DNA of 30,344 bases from Lobulomyces angularis (GCA_027604685.1 JADHYX010000266.1:1-30344), one strand, 5' to 3'. Positions 10,386 through 22,488 are shown, counted from the stretch's first letter. The notes: generated by a model from the sequence alone, not told the origin. Translations and numbers: made by a program.

Positions 10386-11375
10386 TTAAAAATTTCTTCT
10401 TAGTCTTCTTTTTTCCACTGGAGCAGCAGTGGCGGTTGGTTTTACTTCATCGGTAGTGGTAGCGGTGGTTGGTTTTACTTCATCGGTTGTGGTAGCAGTA
10501 GTTGGTTTTACTTCATTGGTTGTGGTAGCAGTAGTTGGTTTTACATCAGCGGTTGTGGTAACTGGGTTACCGTTAGCATCAGTTGCACATGGAGTGGTGG
10601 TTTCAGCAGCTGGCTTGGAAGTTTGAACAGGAGCAGTTTCACATGGAGTGGTGGTTTCAGCAGCTGGTTTAGAAGTTTGGACTGGAGCAGTTTCACATGG
10701 AGTAGCAGCGGTTGGTTTGTTACCTTCTGGTTTGTATGGTTTGCTTTCACCGTCAGGTTTGTTACCGCCATAAGTTGGTTTTTTGTCATCATCTGGCTTG
10801 TTTTCAGTTGGTTTGTAACCACCATAAGATGGTTTTTTGTCATCATTTGGCTTGTTTTCAGTTGGTTTGTAACCACCATATGATGGTTTTTTGTCATCAT
10901 TTGGCTTGTTTTCAGTTGGTTTGTAAGGAGCAGGTGCAGCAGTTGGATAAGGAGAAGCAGTTGGTTTCTTGTGGTGACACTTCTTTTTGTTGTAAGTAGG
11001 AACGACTTCTTGGGTAGGGTAAGCTTTAACGTCTTTGGTTGGGACAGCAGAAGGGTAAGTTGCTGCCTTGGTTGGAGCAGGAGCAGGGTAAGCTGCATCT
11101 TTGGTTGGGACAACGCTGGCAGTTGGGTAGGTTGCATCTTTGGTTGGGACAACGCTGGCAGTTGGGTAGGTTGCTTCTTTGGTTGGGGCAGCAGTAGCAG
11201 TAGGGTAACCTTTAGTTGGTTCAACAGTAGCACTAACATATGATTTTGTTTCTGATTTAACTACAACACTTGAATAAGCTTTTGTAGAAGCAGGTTGAGG
11301 GTAAGTCTTGACAACATTGTAGTTGGCAGAGACGGCAGTAAGAGCAGTAGCTAAAACGACTAATTTGGTTGACAT
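10386..11375 (-). CDS. Secreted Pro/Thr/Lys-rich repeat protein, probably cell-surface or wall-associated
   Basis: A single intronless ORF of 329 aa. The N-terminal 17 residues, MSTKLVVLATALTAVSA, form a classical signal peptide with cleavage expected after VSA. The mature chain is almost wholly low-complexity repeats in blocks: YPTASVVPTKDAT-type units (about residues 60-105), three copies of an 18-residue unit starting KPTENKPNDDKKPSYGGY (about 155-210), copies of TTPCETAPVQTSKPAAET (about 230-270), and four copies of EVKPTTATTTD (about 280-320). The Thr/Pro/Ser density suggests heavy O-glycosylation. The C-terminus is basic (KRRLRRNF) with no hydrophobic GPI-attachment tail. Base composition is clearly less AT-rich than its surroundings because of repeated GGT/GTT-type codons. 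I recognise no catalytic domain; the function is unknown and the surface role is inferred. Confidence 0.88.
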   Translation of the reverse strand: MSTKLVVLATALTAVSANYNVVKTYPQPASTKAYSSVVVKSETKSYVSATVEPTKGYPTATAAPTKEATYPTASVVPTKDATYPTASVVPTKDAAYPAPAPTKAATYPSAVPTKDVKAYPTQEVVPTYNKKKCHHKKPTASPYPTAAPAPYKPTENKPNDDKKPSYGGYKPTENKPNDDKKPSYGGYKPTENKPDDDKKPTYGGNKPDGESKPYKPEGNKPTAATPCETAPVQTSKPAAETTTPCETAPVQTSKPAAETTTPCATDANGNPVTTTADVKPTTATTTNEVKPTTATTTDEVKPTTATTTDEVKPTATAAPVEKRRLRRNF

Positions 11376-13450
11376 TTTCAGTAATATGTTTAAGTTCTAT
11401 TAAAATCTAAAATCTATAATATGAATTTTAAAAAATTAAAAATAAAATACGGGGAAATTTATGTTGTTTAAATAAAAAAAAAAAAACGAAATATTTCAAT
11501 AGGAGAAAATTTTCAGGAGTAAAAAAAAAAAAAAATCACCAAACGAAAGCTTGCTTGGATTTTATCAGTTGCCTCTTTTTTTTATTGAAAGAACATGTAT
11601 TCTTTAAGCTCAAAAAAATGATTTCTAGAGATTTTTAAAACTATTCTTATTCTGAGCAACTACTATTTCAATTTGAAGTAAAGTACTTAAGAACGTAAGT
11701 AGGATCTTTTCGGGAGCTTAGTAAAACACACCCAGTCCATTGCCTAAAATTACTCTAAAAATCTCAAAAAATATTAAACCAACTTTTTTTTGCCCCTATA
11801 ATTATGCAAAAAAAAGTAAAAAATTCTAAAAAATGCTGAAATTTACTGATAAGAAAAAGCCCCATTCGCAAAGCAATTTTTTTCAACATTTCTAAAAATT
11901 TAGATTTTTTATTGAAAGAAAATTTTCCTCATTAGAGAGAGAAGATTGTCTGTCATTTAATTGATTTCATTTACAAATCACCTCAAATAAAAGTCAAAAT
12001 TATCCAGTTGCACACAATGGATTCCTAAAAGTAGACAGATAGATTCAATATCCATATAAATAACACTCTTGTGCTTCGTGCCCCTCTTGTATACAAAACA
12101 AAACATATTTGGTCAGGGATACTGTTTGTTCATGTTTGTTCATGAATTTCGAATACTGACCTAACAACCTTGCTTTTTAAGTAGATTGAATTCTGCCAAC
12201 ATCAATGTACAGCAAAGAGTTCCTTTATTTGAGTAGTTCTGCCATTAACAATTTTGTGTTGTGTTGGAAGAAGAGCTCGACTCGGAAATGGTCCACATTT
12301 TTTGCTTAAGTTTTGTATCACTTCGCCGTATGAGGAACAAAAAGCTCAATCGTACAGGCGATGAAATTCTTTTTCAGAGTTAAATTAATGATCACAAAAC
12401 AAATCAACTTACAACAAATTAGCGAATATATTAAAAACTTTGTCAGTAAAAGTCATAATTCTTAAGGCTTAATTTAAACTGTCTGAAACAATACATCGGC
12501 AGAACTTCCGATGCAATCCGCTACTTACAGTATCATTTTTTATTTTTGTTTTATTATTTATTTTTATCAAAAAAAAAAGACCCATTCAACCATTTTTACT
12601 TATTATAGAGTTTAATCTACAACTTTTACTTTTGTTTTTTATTTTTCCATACAAGCCGAAAGATTTTAAAGATAAGAATTAGCTTTCAAAAACCGTTCTT
12701 CTTATGAGCACTCACATCCAAGTATTTTTAGTAAAAAAAACTTGAAAAATTTAGTTCAAATCAAACTTGAAACATCTAGACTCATTCATTCTTTGGCTTA
12801 GTAGATATTGCGACATTGAAAATTCGACTTTTTCAACCTCATAAGCCTCATTCCCTTTAAAAAAGTGGATAGCGGATAAAATGAAAAAAAATGCAAATTG
12901 AAGATAAATTATAAGATTGCTAAACTTTAGATAAATTTTCTTTAAACAAACAATTTAATGTAAAATTTTCATACAATAACCCATTTATAAAAAGTAAGTA
13001 TAGCGCAACATTATTCTAAAAAAAATGACATAACACAACTCTTTTCTGCTACAAGATTACAACCAAATTAAATTAATGAATTTACTTAAAAAACTTTTAT
13101 TTACTGAAAGAATTCTAATTTTTCTACAATTTATGGTAACTCCATATATCCCTCAATTCACTTTAATTTGAAAATTACCAAATTCAATAGTATCTTTTTA
13201 CTTTTTAAAGATATTATTAAGGATTTGTAATTATTTTATAAACATTCTGCTATTAATATTAAAAAGCAGATTTTTTTTAACAAAGTTTATTCTTGCAAAA
13301 TTTTCTTTGTAAGGATGGTTTTACATTGTTTTTATAATTATAATTACATAATTTTTAATAATAATATAATAACATATCTATTTTAAGCAAATGGGTGATT
13401 CTATTTGTTTAGTATTTTACAGAAGGATTTTCTTTTCTACATTAACCCCT
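11376..13450. other. 2-kb intergenic region with possible decayed coding fragments
   Basis: This is the longest gene-free stretch in the window. Its central part (about 11540-12860) is visibly less A/T-monotonous than other spacers. On the minus strand some short open stretches look protein-like but are broken by stops: one around 12350-12060 containing IVNGRTTQIKELFAVH, one near 11755-11670 containing SSRKDPTYVLKYF, and one near 12880-12745 containing GNEAYEVEKVEFSMSQYLL. I could not join them into an ORF with GT-AG introns and recognise no family. They may be an eroded gene or transposon, or chance. Confidence 0.3.
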
Positions 13451-15768
13451 TCAGACTTCACTTGAATTTGAGTTCTCATTTTCGGTTTTTTCTTCTTTGA
13501 TAGAGATATTAGATGGCTCAGAGTGTAATTTGGAGGTACTTCTATTTGTTGACAATAACTGATTCTGACTGGTAGCAACCAAAAACCCTGCTTGCGTAGG
13601 TTTCTTCTGATTGATATTTAATTTTGACAAAACTGATCCAGCTTTATTTAGCTCATTTCCGTTTAAACTCAAACCCACTGAAGATGATTTTCTGGATTGG
13701 GGATTATTCAGTTCTACAGATGATCTTACTTCCGAGACAAATCCTTCTTCCAAGTTTACTTCATTCAAGTTATTTAAGTGTTGTAAAGCTCCTTCATCAA
13801 TACTTTCTTTTACAATTGAAGATTTTTTGAATTTGTTTCCTAATGGTTGCAAGGATTCCCTTCTACTTCCTGGCGCGGTATTCCCAGGCTGACTTATACT
13901 CTTTCTATGTGAACCTGTGGTATGAATTAAACTGGAAGTACTGATACTTCCCCTATTAGATTTACTGCTGCGATCTAATATTAAAAAGTTATCAGCAACT
14001 TGAGCGCCAACGGCTGCTTCCCGAGATTCAACTGCTCCAAACTCTTCCTCAAGTAAATCATCGTCAGTTTCCAGATTTCTACCTTTCCTAGTATCCTGTG
14101 CTTTTTTTAACTGGTCTTGTGTCGCTTTTTGCACTTTTTCTTTATCATCTGGATATGCCAAAAATGCCGAGCTTAAATCTTCTCGTGTTAAGACATAGAT
14201 ATCCGTATTACATATAGCTTTTGCTGAATTTTCATGTCGGTGTCCTAGAACTACTCCATACTCGCCTATTCATAAAAAAAATAAAAAATAAAATGTTAAA
14301 ATATGCCAAAAAAGTATATATCAGCAATAATAAGGGTACGCATAAAGTGTTTTTATTAATCTTACCAAAATGGCCGCCTTCTATTAAGGAAGCAGTGGCT
14401 CTTTTTACATCATCCGAAGCATAAATATCAATCCTACCTTGCGTAATAAAGTACATCTCTAATCCAAGATCTCCTTTATGCACTACATATTCGTTTGCAG
14501 TAAATAAATACAGTCTCATTGAAATAGCTATGCGTCTTCTAAATCCGATGGAGCAATTATGAAAGATTGAGGCCTAGAAAATGTATTATTATCGTAAAAT
14601 TAAGATAATAATATCTTTAAACCTTATCAATAATTTGATTATTCAAACTTAAAGCAACTTCACTCTTAAAAGTGATAGGCATGTCTTCGAATAAATTTTT
14701 GACATCAATACCTCTGTTTCTTTCCCATACATAATCATAATAATCAATGACTCTCTGCTGCATTTCATAGTCCATATCTCTGTTATTCATGTACTGTTTC
14801 ACTGCGTCCATTTTTTGTTGATAGCTAACTCTTCTGGAATCCATATTCGAAAGTGTGGATGCAATAGTACCTGATACGTAGCCATAGAAAAAGGTTCCTG
14901 TTGTCATAGTAAAAAATGCGAAAATTCTTTCTGCATCATTTGTTGCCCGAATATCACCATAACCGGTTGTGGTCATTGTTGCAACTAAATGGTTGTATTA
15001 ATTTTTTTTTTATTTTTTTTTTTTCATAAAAAGTTTTCCTAACTATTTTTTTTTTTTATTTTTAAAATTTTTACCAGTCCAATAGAGACAAGTTATGTAT
15101 AAGGTAGCGGGAGTATTGAACGGATTGAGGTTCATGCCGCCACCAATAATTGACACCCAGGAATTTTCAATGCATTCAAATTCACCTCCAGGGCAGGCCA
15201 GTGTATACCAAGCACAAGCTATCGTATGGGTTATTACTATCAAGTATGTTAAAAATTTGATAATTTGAATCGAAAACGAAGCATGCAACTTTTGCTCTTG
15301 TGCTCTAAAATAAATTAAAACTCTAGCAGTTCTAATAATTTTTGGTAATCTAGTTAAACTCAATATAAATCCCATTGAAGCAGTAGGTTTTGTTAAAGCA
15401 ATGAAAGTAAACAAGTCATATGGAAAATTTGAAATTACATCAAATTTGAATTCTGTTGATGTAAGATATCGAATCGTCATTTCTTTTGGAAAAACTACCC
15501 AAAAACCGCCTTGAAGGTACGCAGTATGCATCTTAAAGAATATATCTACCAAAAAAAAAATATCAAAGACATAACCAGCTGCAAAAGATGCTATCCAGTA
15601 ATGATGAAAACATGCTTGGAAAGTAATCAGGACGTGAGACAACACTGCTATGCCGACCATAAATCTATTCCATTTTCCCAAAAAAGCTCCCTCTGGTATT
15701 AAATAAAATTCTGACAATGCCTCTATCCAGCCGGATGGTCCTGGCGGTAATGCTTTATCAAGTCGCAT
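13451..15768 (-). CDS. Six-transmembrane K+ channel with C-terminal cyclic-nucleotide-binding-type domain
   Basis: Four exons: 15768-15075, 14984-14623, 14573-14366, 14265-13451; total 692 aa. S1-S6 are visible. S4 carries spaced basic residues (R140, K143, R146, R149, R155 in LSLTRLPKIIRTARVLIYFR). The selectivity filter TMTTTGYGD at 234-242 spans the first splice junction and predicts K+ selectivity. After S6 comes a C-linker, then a CNBD with the FGE turn at 421-423. The tail after about residue 470 is Ser/Asn-rich and unstructured. The closest known analogues are CNGK/HCN-type channels; the zoosporic fungus Blastocladiella uses a K+-selective CNG channel in zoospore phototaxis, so a flagellar or sensory role is plausible but inferred. 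In the phosphate-binding cassette, the Arg-Thr usual in HCN/CNG channels reads His432-Glu433 by eye alignment, so cNMP binding is uncertain. The ATG at 15768 opens the frame. Confidence 0.94.
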
Positions 15769-16236
15769 AATTTTTAATTTTTTATAAAGTCTTTTTCTAA
15801 TTATTTGAATTCCCTTTTTAATAATTTTTATAATACAAAATTTTTTTTTTATACGTTTAAAAGAAGGAGCTTATAGTAGTTCAAATTTATCCTTTTCTAT
15901 TAGTCAGTTAATAGTATTCGAGAATTATATATAAAAAAATATATATAATTTTTTAATTTTTTTTCTTAAATCAATCAAGTATATAATTTTTTTTTTTTTT
16001 ATTTTTATTNNNNNNNNNNCATATCTGTGTCAGAACTTAATTTATAATGAGGTAACAATTACATGCAATTTTTAATTAAACGAAAAAACAGTTTCTTTTA
16101 TTTCTATTCATTTTACACAATAAATTATATTATTCTATTCTGGTATATATATTTTCTACTTGAATGAAAAGAGAAAAAAAAAAAAAAAATATAAAACTCA
16201 ATTTAAAATACTAATTTCCAAAACCAAAAATAAAAA
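15769..16236. other. Intergenic spacer containing an assembly gap
   Basis: A/T-rich spacer between the channel start and the RPGRIP1L-like stop, including the N run. No coding sequence is seen on either side of the gap. Confidence 0.7.
16010..16019. other. Assembly gap (10 N)
   Basis: Ten consecutive undefined bases inside a T-rich homopolymer stretch. A fixed-size run suggests scaffold joining. The true length is unknown, so physical linkage across this point depends on the assembly. Confidence 0.98.
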
Positions 16237-19200
16237 TTAAAAATCATTGATAATTTCCCGAATAACATCGCAACCTTCAATTTTAACTTCTAATGTTCCC
16301 AATAAAATTTCACCATCCACATTCCAAATAGGTAAATTTAAAAGAGCTTCGTTACCAACGTGCTCTAATAAATCTGGTAGATGCAACTCGGCTACTGCAA
16401 TATCCATGCAGTCACCTACTTCTTCTTCTCTTTCAATTTGTTCGGGCTCACTTACTACGGTGAAAACAATTAAATTGTCGCCTGGATCACTAGAAAATAT
16501 CATTTCCCTTAATTTATTTCTTTGAAACTTATCCTTTTTGGCATTTAACAAAAATTCTGAAATTTTTTTTTTTTTAAAAAATGAAATTAAAAAAAAAAAA
16601 AAAATTAATTTTATTTTTATTGTTTTTTTTTTTTTTTTATTTTTTAATCTTTCTTACTCTTTTCGAATTCCAAATTTAATATCCCATTGTTATTTAAAAT
16701 TATTGATTTACTTTCCAATTCATTTGAGGGAATTTCTAAAAAATCATAAACCACAAAGACTTGTTTTACTGAAGATAGTATCTCCCTAACTTTCAAATTT
16801 TTTACATCAAATTTTAAATTATCAACAATTATTTTAAGAAAGTCTTTCGATTGGCTTTGACATTCTGAATTTTCACTTGTATTGGTAATCTGCTAAAAAA
16901 AAAAAGATCAATAATTATTAAAAAAAAAAAAAAAAAATTAATTTACCGATTTATTATCATTTTCCAAAAAAATTTTCTCGTTGCTATTGGATCTGCTCCA
17001 CTGAGAATTGTGAGCGTTCAAATCATCACTGTATTCACTAGTTTTATCTTTTAAATATTGAAATCTGTCGATTTCCTGTGAAGATATATCACTTCTTTCA
17101 TTCTGCTCTGAATCACATCCAAAATTGGAAGATTGCAAATTTGTTTCCAATGGTAAATTTTGGTAACTATCAAAATTAGAATTACCATCATTTGCTTCCA
17201 GTAAATCAGAATTACTTTTCTTCTCGTTTTCGAAGCTGGAATGTGATGCTGAATCGCTATTGCTAAATGGATGTTCATGAGGTTCTCTAACATCATTCTC
17301 GGAAGTAGAAGACTTTACTTGTAAGAATTCATGTGCATCATGGAAGTTTCTAGCATCGTATTGGCCATGTTTATTTTTTAAAGAGTCATCACTTAACGAC
17401 TGCTTCAAAGATTTTTCACTATTTGTTGATGATTTTGAATTTTTCTTCTTTCGCTTAGCATAAAGAGTTTCAGTTTGTAAAACTTCGCTAGTTGTTGATG
17501 ATAAAGAACTCTTTGCATGTCCATACTTCAATGAATGCGAAGATGATTCCACAGAATTACTTCGAGAAATAACATCGTAGGATGGGTGACTTTCATCATT
17601 TTGGCTAATGTTGCCGTCTTCAGAATTTTTCATATCAATGTTAGAAAAACTTCTAAGATTTTTAACATTAATTTGAGGGTTATAGATTTTTTTAGATTGT
17701 CGTGAAGATGGTGTTTGTGAAGATGGTGTTTGTGAAGAAGAACAGGATGACGACCTTGAATGATAGTCATTTTCAGCGTTATGAAGTGATGTTAGCAATT
17801 TTTTTGATATTGATTTATTTTTTTTTTCCTTTAAGGATAGTTGACTTGAATTGAGGCTGCTACCACTTTGTTTGTATTTTTCATCAGAACCCGTATTAAC
17901 ATATTTACCCCCTGGACCACTAAATTTTTTTTTTTTTGAATTTAAGAAGCAAGGAAAAATACAATTCAATTACCTATTCTTATGTGAGTTCATACTATCC
18001 ACTGAAATGTTCGACGACTTTAAATTTAAATTTTCTTCAAATTCGTTATCAACTTCCCCAGTGGAACCCATTCTTTTGTTACTTTTTTCAGCAATGTTGT
18101 CTTCTAATATTTTATCACTGACTACATAACGATTTTTAGCAGTACTTTTATTAAATAATGTATCATGAAAATTCTTCGAATCTAAAGTAGCTGCAAGTTC
18201 CTGCGGATTACTTTAAAATGATAAATAAAACATAAAAATTTAAATTATATAGTTACTTCTTATGCCCGCCTTCTGTATCTCTGAGATTAATTCCATTGTT
18301 GTGCTTCATAACAACCTGACGCATGATCTCACTTGAAGAATACTTATTTGCATCTTTTTTTTCTAAAATTGTGTTAAACTTTTTTAATGTGCTTCCATCT
18401 TTAGTCTTTTCTTGAATATCTTCAATTTGTCTGGTTATCTTTATTGAGAAAAAAAAAAAAAGAAAATTTACTTTACAATAACAAATATTTTAAAAATTTA
18501 CCGGGTTCACATCCAGCTTGTATGGTTCAGACCATTCGATTGATACAGATATTGAGCCACGCTTAAATCCATACTCATCCTACACTCATAATATATATTA
18601 AGTAACAACTTTTTGGATTACCTGCAACTCAAATATGCTATCCACTTTTTGATTAAAAACAAGGCTAACTAAAGGAACTTTGGCAACTCCGTACATATAA
18701 TCCTTATTGTCTACATCATTGTCGTCAAGTATCAGAATATAAACCTAAATTTATATATTACTATAAAAATTAAGTGTATTAAAAAATACATGACTTGTTC
18801 GAAGATATCGATCCAAATCAGTGGTCATAGGAACTTGCAAAATTTTCATAAAATTAAAATTTGGGCTAGTTGTTCCTTTTACAGTGTCCTAATATAAATT
18901 TTTTTTCAATTAGGTAACTAAGTAATAGTAAGTTACGGATATAATATTTTCATATTGATATAATTCGTAGGAACAATAAACAGCCGGTAAGTTTGACAAA
19001 GGGGGTATTAATCCTTGACACTGTTTTACATGAACAATCAATTCATTTACTTTTGCTCTATTTCCAAACTTTTTCCTGTATAATATAACATATTTTATAA
19101 ACGAACTGAATAAAAAACTTACGATATATCAGTTTTTTGATTATTGTCACCAACAGACAGTAAATTTAAAGCAACAACCCTTTCTTTGAAAGCACAAATT

Positions 19201-22058
19201 GCCTGAGCCATTGGTATTCTCATTCTCAAAGAAAAATCAACTTTACCAATTATAGTTTTCTACACAAAATGTTAGGATGGTAAAAACGAATTAAACTTTA
19301 CACTATCATTGATATCGTAAATGTCAGCATAATACTGAAGCCACTTTGTTTTTGTATCCGAATCAACAAGGTCTTTGAAGCAAATGTTACTATGATAATT
19401 TTAGTTGTAATTATTCTTTTAACTTAATATACTGTTGTATTATACCTTGTCCCAAATGTATAATACTCCAATCCATTAGATCGGCAAATCTCAAAGGTCA
19501 TTTTCTGACTTTGTAAATATTGTAAAAAAAAATCATCAACAAACACTTTGTAACTACATTTTCAAGTGTAAAATGAAATTAATAAACTGAACTTTAAAAT
19601 TATTTACCGTGATGTATGATTAAAGTGCGGTTTTGATCCGATTCCAAGGGGCGTGATTTGTGTTTCAAATTCAAAAAAGTCAAAGTGAATGAAAGTTGTA
19701 AAGTTTTTACTATTAGACCCACTTTCAATGACTTCAAAGCCAAGTTTTTTTATCATGGATAATCCTTCACTACTTATTAAAGCTCCTTCAATGTGTATTT
19801 CCATAAGATTTTGTCCATGTTCAAGCTCAATTTCTTCTTCGTCTTTGTTGGCATCAACAGCTTCTGAAGGAACTACCAAACAAATTAATAACGAGTTTTA
19901 AATTCATTTTTACCTTTGACAGTGGAATATAGTATTTCTCTAAGCTGCGCTTCCAAATGAGCAATTTTATTTGATCGAAGATCTAACAGTCTTGAATTTT
20001 CTTCAAGTTTTAGCTCTAAAAAAATAAGGTATATTTCTGCAACAATATAAATTTTTCTTACCATATTCATTTCTCATAGCTTCTAGTTTTTTATTAAGAA
20101 CTTCTACTTCACCCTTGTAATCCTTGTTTATCCGCTCTTGCAACATTAGTAGTTTATGAGTTTTTTCCAGTTCCTGTATGCACTCGGCATGCTGTAATCT
20201 CAGTTCTTGCAGTAATTTTTTATCCTGTTAAGAATAACGAAATAAAACATGGATTAATTAAAAAATTTATCGTAAATTTAAGAAAAGAGTACATCTATTA
20301 ATTCATCAACTTGAATCAGAAATTCCAAGGGTACTCCTTTTTGCCTTCTAAGACGTACTACCGCTAAAGCTTCATCCAACTCATTTAAATCTATTTCACC
20401 ATCTAATGTCAGATGTCTCACTTTATCCTGCAGTGCTTCTAATTGACTTTGAAGTTCTAACATCCGCTTTTCACAAAACTCCTTATCGTTCTGGCACTGT
20501 TTTAAATTTTCTAGATTTAAAATAATGTTTTACTAATTGATTTTTATATAAAAATCGATATTTACCTGTCATATCCTTGAGTTTATTCAGCATTGTTGCC
20601 TTTTCATTTATGTACTGCTGAATTTCTCTTTCTAATGAAATATTTTCAGATTTTAATTTTTCGAGTTCAATTCTAAATTCTTTTTCCCTCTCTTTTGAAA
20701 ACTGATTATTTAACAGATTATTGTATTCGTTTTCAAGAAGATCCTTTTCAGCCTTTATATCTTTTAACATTTCCATAAGCTATAAACAATAGTAAAAATT
20801 TGGTTGACATTTAAAATATTTACTTCAAAGTTTTTTTCTCTTTCATTTTCAAAATCCCTTAATTGGGAATCTAAATCTAAAACACGTTGTCTTTCTTCTT
20901 TTAGCTCAAGAGTTAGATTCTCAACTGTCATCAGTGCATCTTGATGTGTTTCCGAAATTGCTTTATATTTTTCTTCCAACATATCATTATCTCTTGTCAG
21001 ATTCTGTATCTTTTTATTTTTCTCAACTAAATCCCTTTGAAGTCCAAGTCTATCAATATCTTGTCTCTTTTGAACACTGTAAAAAATTATTAGCAGTAAT
21101 AATTATTAGATGTTAGATACTTTGTATTTTCTTCTTGGACGCTGCCAAGCGCAGTTTTTGTTTCCTCCAGTTCTTGTTCAACTTCAATCAGTTTCCCTCT
21201 TAAAACATACACAAGATCCTCTCTACAATGTAAGATATGTAAATAGAAAAAAAAAAAATCCTAATTACAATTTTTGAATATCTTCGTTTAGAGCCGTGTC
21301 AGTTTCTTCAACTTCCACATAACTACACATTTTTTATTAAAAAAACCAATTCATCATTAAATTCACCTATTTTCAACTTTTCTATAATAACAGTTAGAAA
21401 ATTTATTTTTATTATTGAGAATTTAAAATCTATTATTACCCTTTTTTTTTTAAATTTACTCCAGGATATATTTTTCGTTGCACTCCCTAAATTAAATTTT
21501 TTAAACTTTTATTTCGTTTACTTTAAGTATACAGTATGAATTCTAGGTGGAATATGGTCATATGGAGCCCTTTTCCTAACTTCCGCTTCGTGAAGTGATT
21601 TAAAATATTGCACCTTCAATTTTGTAAATGCAATTCAATAATAATAAAAAAAAATGTTAATTACTTTATTTCTTAGTTGATTATTTTGTTTTGAAATTTC
21701 ATGCATTTTCGATTTCAAGTCAGTAATCGCATATTCATTTTCAATTTCTTCCTTTTTAGAAGAAACTCCTTTTGTTGAATCTTTCACACTTGTACTTTGT
21801 GCTTTTCTTAAATCTTCTGATAAACGCTGCACCTTTGTCAAGAGTCTGCAATTAAGGTTTTTTTTTTTTTTGTTACATTAAATAAATCTATTGTAAATTT
21901 TCAAACTTCTTAGTTTTATCATCCTGTGAATTTAATTTTTTTTTTAAATTTAAATTATCATCCTTTAGCGTGTATAGCGCATCTTCATCAGCACTAATTT
22001 TACCCACATGATGGTTTCCGATGCCTAAAAGACCACCTCTATTTCTCGAGGAATTCAT
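16237..22058 (-). CDS. RPGRIP1L: RPGRIP1L (NPHP8/MKS5)-like ciliary transition-zone protein
   Basis: Twenty-five exons: 22058-21907, 21845-21665, 21613-21533, 21486-21440, 21381-21367, 21322-21269, 21222-21121, 21076-20824, 20779-20566, 20510-20293, 20224-20062, 20015-19914, 19872-19608, 19553-19446, 19389-19302, 19259-19123, 19075-18937, 18888-18790, 18744-18622, 18579-18502, 18438-18257, 18210-17974, 17919-16947, 16892-16658, 16556-16237; total 1521 aa. Coiled coil covers about 20-530, including the conserved DLNELDEALAVVRLRRQK and NKIAHLEAQLREILYST. The first C2 domain follows (about 540-690: LEHGQNLMEIHIEG, FFEFETQITPL). A second C2 is at about 727-870 (DLDRYLRTSHVYILILDDND). Residues about 874-1337 are a Ser/Asn-rich disordered linker. 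The C-terminal RPGR-interacting domain lies at 1338-1521 (IVFTVVSEPEQ). Vertebrate RPGRIP1L anchors MKS and NPHP modules at the ciliary gate. The start ATG at 22058 fits the conserved N-terminal coiled coil. The protein is longer than the usual ~1300 aa because of the linker. Confidence 0.93.
16947..17974 (-). other. Ser-rich disordered linker exon of the RPGRIP1L-like gene
   Basis: Exon 23 (973 nt) encodes about 325 residues very rich in Ser, Asn, Asp, Glu and Lys, with a short tandem SSQTPSSQTPSS near 17700-17740. It sits between the second C2 and the C-terminal RPGR-interacting domain. The corresponding vertebrate region is also acidic and disordered but much shorter. Numerous S-x-[DE/E] sites suggest phosphorylation; that is inference. 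Confidence 0.75.
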
Positions 22059-22488
22059 AGAATTTAATGGTCGGAGTTCCAATACTGAAATTTTGTTGAG
22101 GCTGATAGTACCAAAATTTTCTACTATATCGTGGAAATCATCAACTAGATGGATAAATCCTACGGAACGTTAAAATAATTGATAAGAAGTGTATGAAGAT
22201 AAATTATAGAACGGATGGAGATTAAAAAACTTGATAGAACTAATGGCCTTTAAGAATTGGCTTTAAGAATTGGGAGCACGAAGTACATATGAGATAGAGC
22301 ATATGACCTGATGTAGGAAGTTTTTATGTAAATAATTATAATTTAAAAACTAATTTACAAAAAAAACAAATTTTTTTAGTGAATACAAAAATTTAAAACT
22401 TTTATTTTTTTTTATGATCTTTCCTTTCTATATTTTTTTTCCTTCATTAATGCGAAAATTATATTAAAGTTGACAAGAAATTATTTCT
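22059..22488. other. Spacer between NME8-like and RPGRIP1L-like genes, with a small duplication
   Basis: The roughly 430-bp gap between the two flagellar genes must hold the 3' end of the upstream gene and the promoter of the downstream one. A 14-bp tandem duplication (CTTTAAGAATTGG plus one base) lies at about 22249-22275. The minus frame stays open for about 26 codons upstream of the chosen RPGRIP1L start (reading GFIHLVDDFHDIVENFG) but contains no ATG, so an additional upstream exon cannot be fully excluded. Confidence 0.55.

Noticed and set aside
10429..11243. Several antisense and alternate-frame ORFs over the secreted repeat protein
   Set aside because: Repeats with stop-poor codons keep other frames open. 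Only the minus frame has a signal peptide and a coherent composition.
12492..12511. Short perfect hairpin CATCGG...CCGATG as a possible RNA element
   Set aside because: A six-base-pair stem alone is expected by chance; no tRNA or snoRNA boxes were found around it.
22059..22160. Open minus-strand extension upstream of the RPGRIP1L-like start
   Set aside because: It contains no ATG and is bounded by a stop; the ATG at 22058 aligns well with the conserved N-terminal coiled coil.
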